Source: Phycisphaerae bacterium
Lineage (GTDB): Bacteria; Chloroflexota; Anaerolineae; 4572-78; J111
Direction: 5' to 3'
DNA: 64,000 nucleotides
Assembly (NCBI GenBank): GCA_028285035.1
Contig: JANQQF010000181.1
Location: 124,001-188,000 of the forward strand
The position numbers and the translations under genes were made by a program. Below the pieces are notes generated by a model. It had not been told where the DNA came from. It saw only the letters and a list, made by a program, of their open reading frames with translations, and did not search any database. This document shows positions 61,959 through 64,000 of this stretch, piece after piece; position 1 is the stretch's first letter, and the number at the start of each line of letters is the position of its first letter.

Positions 61959-62714
61959 TTATGCGATTGGCTCATTTTCCAGTGCCATAAAGAGGCGAGC
62001 GAAAATGAAAGCGTGTTCACCACGAGCGATAAACAGATAGCCTTCGTCATCGAGCACCAACTCTGGGGTGGGTTGATGGGGGGAAGTGGCGAGGCAATCG
62101 GCCTCCAACTGGGCTAAATCAGCCAAGGCTTGGCCGATGGCTGGGTCGGCACTCACAACCAAAATATGATACTCCTGCTCAACTTGCCAAATATGGATGT
62201 GTTGACCACGTAACTGATCGAGCAGTGTCTGCCCAGTTTCACTTTGCAATTGACACTCAGTTTGGCTCATCAGCCAATCGAGCATCGTTTCAAGGGGCTG
62301 ATCAAGGGGGTTGTTGCAAATCCGGGCCAAAAATGGATCACCATTTAATTGATCAGGGTGTTGTGCGGTCATGTCCTGCAAAAACAATTGTAACTCGTGT
62401 TGCAAGACTAGCAGTGGGGTGATTTGCTGCTCCAAGGCCAAATATCGGGCTTCCGCCGTTTGGAGCAATGCTTCACGGCTCAGCTCGTTTTGTTGCCAAT
62501 CGGCTAACAAGGTTCGAATATCCCCCAAAGAAAAGCCAAGTCGCTGAGCACGCTGGATAAAGTAGAAGGTCTGCTCCGCCTCAGGATCGTATAAACGATA
62601 GCCCGCCTCAGTACGGGTAGCCGGTTGGATCAGACCTTCTTTTTCGTAATATCGTAAAGTTGAAGTCCGCACCCCAACTTTCCTTGCTAATTGCCCAATC
62701 GTTTGTAATGTCAT
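61959..62714 (-). CDS. MerR family transcriptional regulator, long form
   Basis: Metal-responsive activator of the downstream ATPase. The N-terminal winged helix [25 protein letters not shown] is canonical, with [29 protein letters not shown] and the dimer helix. The protein is about 251 residues, longer than the usual 130-150: a C-terminal extension (from about 170) has alternating strands ([44 protein letters not shown]) and few Cys, so the ligand may differ from a classical metal. The transcript looks leaderless. Confidence 0.92.
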   Translation of the reverse strand: MTLQTIGQLARKVGVRTSTLRYYEKEGLIQPATRTEAGYRLYDPEAEQTFYFIQRAQRLGFSLGDIRTLLADWQQNELSREALLQTAEARYLALEQQITPLLVLQHELQLFLQDMTAQHPDQLNGDPFLARICNNPLDQPLETMLDWLMSQTECQLQSETGQTLLDQLRGQHIHIWQVEQEYHILVVSADPAIGQALADLAQLEADCLATSPHQPTPELVLDDEGYLFIARGEHAFIFARLFMALENEPIA

Positions 62715-62720
62715 ACCAGC

Positions 62721-62749
62721 ATTATAGTTGGGCCAGAGGAAGAGTTCAA
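62721..62749 (-). promoter_or_regulatory. promoter giving a leaderless merR transcript
   Basis: On the minus strand, TTGAAC (62749-62744), 17 bases, TATAAT (62726-62721). Transcription seven bases later begins at the A of the ATG (62714). Confidence 0.8.
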
Positions 62750-62903
62750 AATTGAGACAAAGGGGAAATGGTGACGACCTTTGACATGAGTTTTGCAAAA
62801 ACAGTCAAAGTATAGGATATTTATCCCGACTATCAGAGACAAAGCAGTTTGGAACTTTCCACAACATCAATATTTCCAGAGAGATACAAGGAGCTTGAAG
62901 AAA

Positions 62904-63536
62904 ATGACACATCTCGTTTTATTAGGTGACTCGATTTTCGATAACGCAGCCTATGTTGAAGAGGGTCCAGCAGTTATTGACCAAGTGCGCGACTTGTTAC
63001 CAGAGAATTGGCAGGCGACATTGTTAGCTGTCGATGGGGATATGACAATGCACATCCCGCAACAATTGGAACGCCTTCCGGCTGATGCAAGCCACCTCTT
63101 CGTCAGTGTGGGTGGAAACAATGCCCTCCACCATAGCGAGATTATTGGCCGAAGCGCTAACTCTGTTGCCGAAGTATTTACAAATTTAGCTCAAATTAGT
63201 GACGAATTTGAACAACAGTATCAAGATATGTTAAAACCGATCCTTGCTCAGAAATTACCCACTACCCTCTGTACAATCTACAATCCTTCTTACGAAGACC
63301 CCACAATGCAACGGTTACTTATGGTGGGGTTAACCATTTTTAACAATGTCATCATTCAATGCGCCGTTGAACATCGGCTCCCCCTCATTGACTTGCGTAT
63401 AGTGTGCAATCAGCCAGACGACTACGCCAATCCCATTGAACCCTCAAGTGCTGGTGGGGCTAAAATTGCCAAGGCTGTTGTCGAGGTTGCAAAACAGCAC
63501 AGTTTTGAACAACCTATCACCACAATCTATCGATAA
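62904..63536 (+). CDS. SGNH/GDSL hydrolase family protein
   Basis: About 210 residues with the GDSL block LVLLGDSIFDN (Ser nucleophile), the oxyanion Gly in HLFVSVGGNNALHH, and a C-terminal DYANPIEPSSAGGAKIA block where a catalytic Asp-x-x-His would normally be seen; the His is not obvious. It may be an esterase with an altered triad. AAGGAG lies ten bases before ATG 62904; the frame opens earlier at 62793. Divergent from merR. Confidence 0.85.
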   Translation: MTHLVLLGDSIFDNAAYVEEGPAVIDQVRDLLPENWQATLLAVDGDMTMHIPQQLERLPADASHLFVSVGGNNALHHSEIIGRSANSVAEVFTNLAQISDEFEQQYQDMLKPILAQKLPTTLCTIYNPSYEDPTMQRLLMVGLTIFNNVIIQCAVEHRLPLIDLRIVCNQPDDYANPIEPSSAGGAKIAKAVVEVAKQHSFEQPITTIYR

Positions 63537-63562
63537 AATCAGCGCTTACTGGATGTAAAGTC

Positions 63563-64000
63563 TTACTTTGCGGGCGGGGTTGGCGGGCGCTCTAGATCAA
63601 AGGTATCAGTAACTCGGGCATAGCTTGACCCAGCCAAACGACCAATCGGCTTTAAGGCATCCAACACAACATAACCATCCTGATAGACATCATCATGTAG
63701 GTAAACACCCTGGACCTCGCCAAAAATTGCGTAGCCACCACCGGGCTGGTCACTGATGGTGATCAGCCGTTGTAATTTACACTCGTAAGCAATCGGGGCT
63801 TCAGCAATCCGAGGCACTTTTACAAACTCACTCGCAGCAGGGGTAATACCAGCGTACTCAAATTCCGACTCGCCGTGCGGTAAAACCACTGCCGTTAAGT
63901 TCATAGCCTCAGCGGTGTCTTCATTGGTCAAATTTATGACAAACTCTTCTGTCTCCTGGATGTTACGAACGGTATCCTTTTTACCTTCTTTTGCCCCTGA
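63563..64000 (-). CDS. flavin reductase family protein (N-terminus outside the window)
   Basis: Flavin reductase-like FMN-binding split-barrel protein. The frame stays open from the stop at 63563 to the window edge, so it is a partial CDS whose start lies beyond 64000. Visible family features are KDTVRNIQETEEFVINLT near the edge, then FEYAGITPAASEFVKVPRIAEAPIAYECKLQRLI, and a C-terminal YVVLDALKPIGRLAGSSYARV. An apparent start at 63931 is an internal TTG. Reduces flavin with NAD(P)H or acts on a flavin-dependent substrate. Confidence 0.88.
   Translation of the reverse strand, partial: SGAKEGKKDTVRNIQETEEFVINLTNEDTAEAMNLTAVVLPHGESEFEYAGITPAASEFVKVPRIAEAPIAYECKLQRLITISDQPGGGYAIFGEVQGVYLHDDVYQDGYVVLDALKPIGRLAGSSYARVTDTFDLERPPTPPAK

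Noticed and set aside
1..64000. CRISPR arrays, tRNA or rRNA genes
   Set aside because: No regularly spaced repeats and no cloverleaf or rRNA-like sequences were noticed by eye; a tRNAscan-SE or CRISPR search was not possible.

Overview
The window (about 50% GC, dense, many short operons) looks like a chromosome segment of a heterotrophic Chloroflexota bacterium of the Anaerolineae/Caldilineae type. The basis is protein style, not a marker gene: Ala/Glu-rich linkers behind lipoprotein signals, a truncated surface protein ending in a YLPLL-type tail, Thr/Ala/Gln low-complexity spacers, a T-box ahead of valS, and many catabolic dehydrogenase and ABC-import operons. I saw no rRNA, tRNA, CRISPR array, prophage or complete insertion sequence.

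Layout. 1-10.3 kb: methyltransferase, class II FBPase, T-box plus valS, adenosine deaminase, SnoaL-like protein, thiolase, metzincin-like lipoprotein and a LacI regulator. 10.3-16.1 kb: a BMP-type (nucleoside-like) ABC importer operon with an esterase, headed by a promoter framed by three LacI-type operators. 16.1-18.4 kb: a VTT membrane protein and a pepsin-like aspartic protease homologue. 18.5-25.6 kb: a SorC-regulated carbohydrate or polyol cluster. 25.7-31.3 kb: an Old Yellow Enzyme, then an accessory stretch with a pentapeptide-TIR protein, a CPBP membrane protease, a surface-protein remnant and small unknowns. 31.3-41.2 kb: a fructan/sucrose-type operon (LacI, a substrate-binding lipoprotein with an internal tandem duplication, two permeases, two GH32-like hydrolases, a dehydrogenase). 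41.5-46.9 kb: an MFS-HEAT fusion and a large modular membrane protein. 47.0-52.4 kb: an IclR-controlled catabolic cluster. 52.6-54.3 kb: an AT-rich DUF262/DUF1524 (GmrSD-like) gene. 54.6-58.3 kb: a coupled FAD monooxygenase/SDR/DUF3500 operon. 58.3-64 kb: an RRM-receiver fusion protein, an ABM-domain protein, a MerR/metal P-type ATPase pair, an SGNH hydrolase and an edge-truncated flavin reductase.

Regulation is unusually readable. Near-consensus sigma-70 promoters with operator-like repeats can be placed for the BMP operon, the second lacI, iclR, add and the metal ATPase. The first lacI and merR appear to be leaderless mRNAs. The best candidates for something undescribed are the RRM-receiver fusion with a degenerate phosphorylation site, the pepsin-like protein, the tandem-duplicated binding protein and the pentapeptide-TIR operon next to a CPBP protease. 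All functional assignments come from reading motifs by eye; no database search was run.
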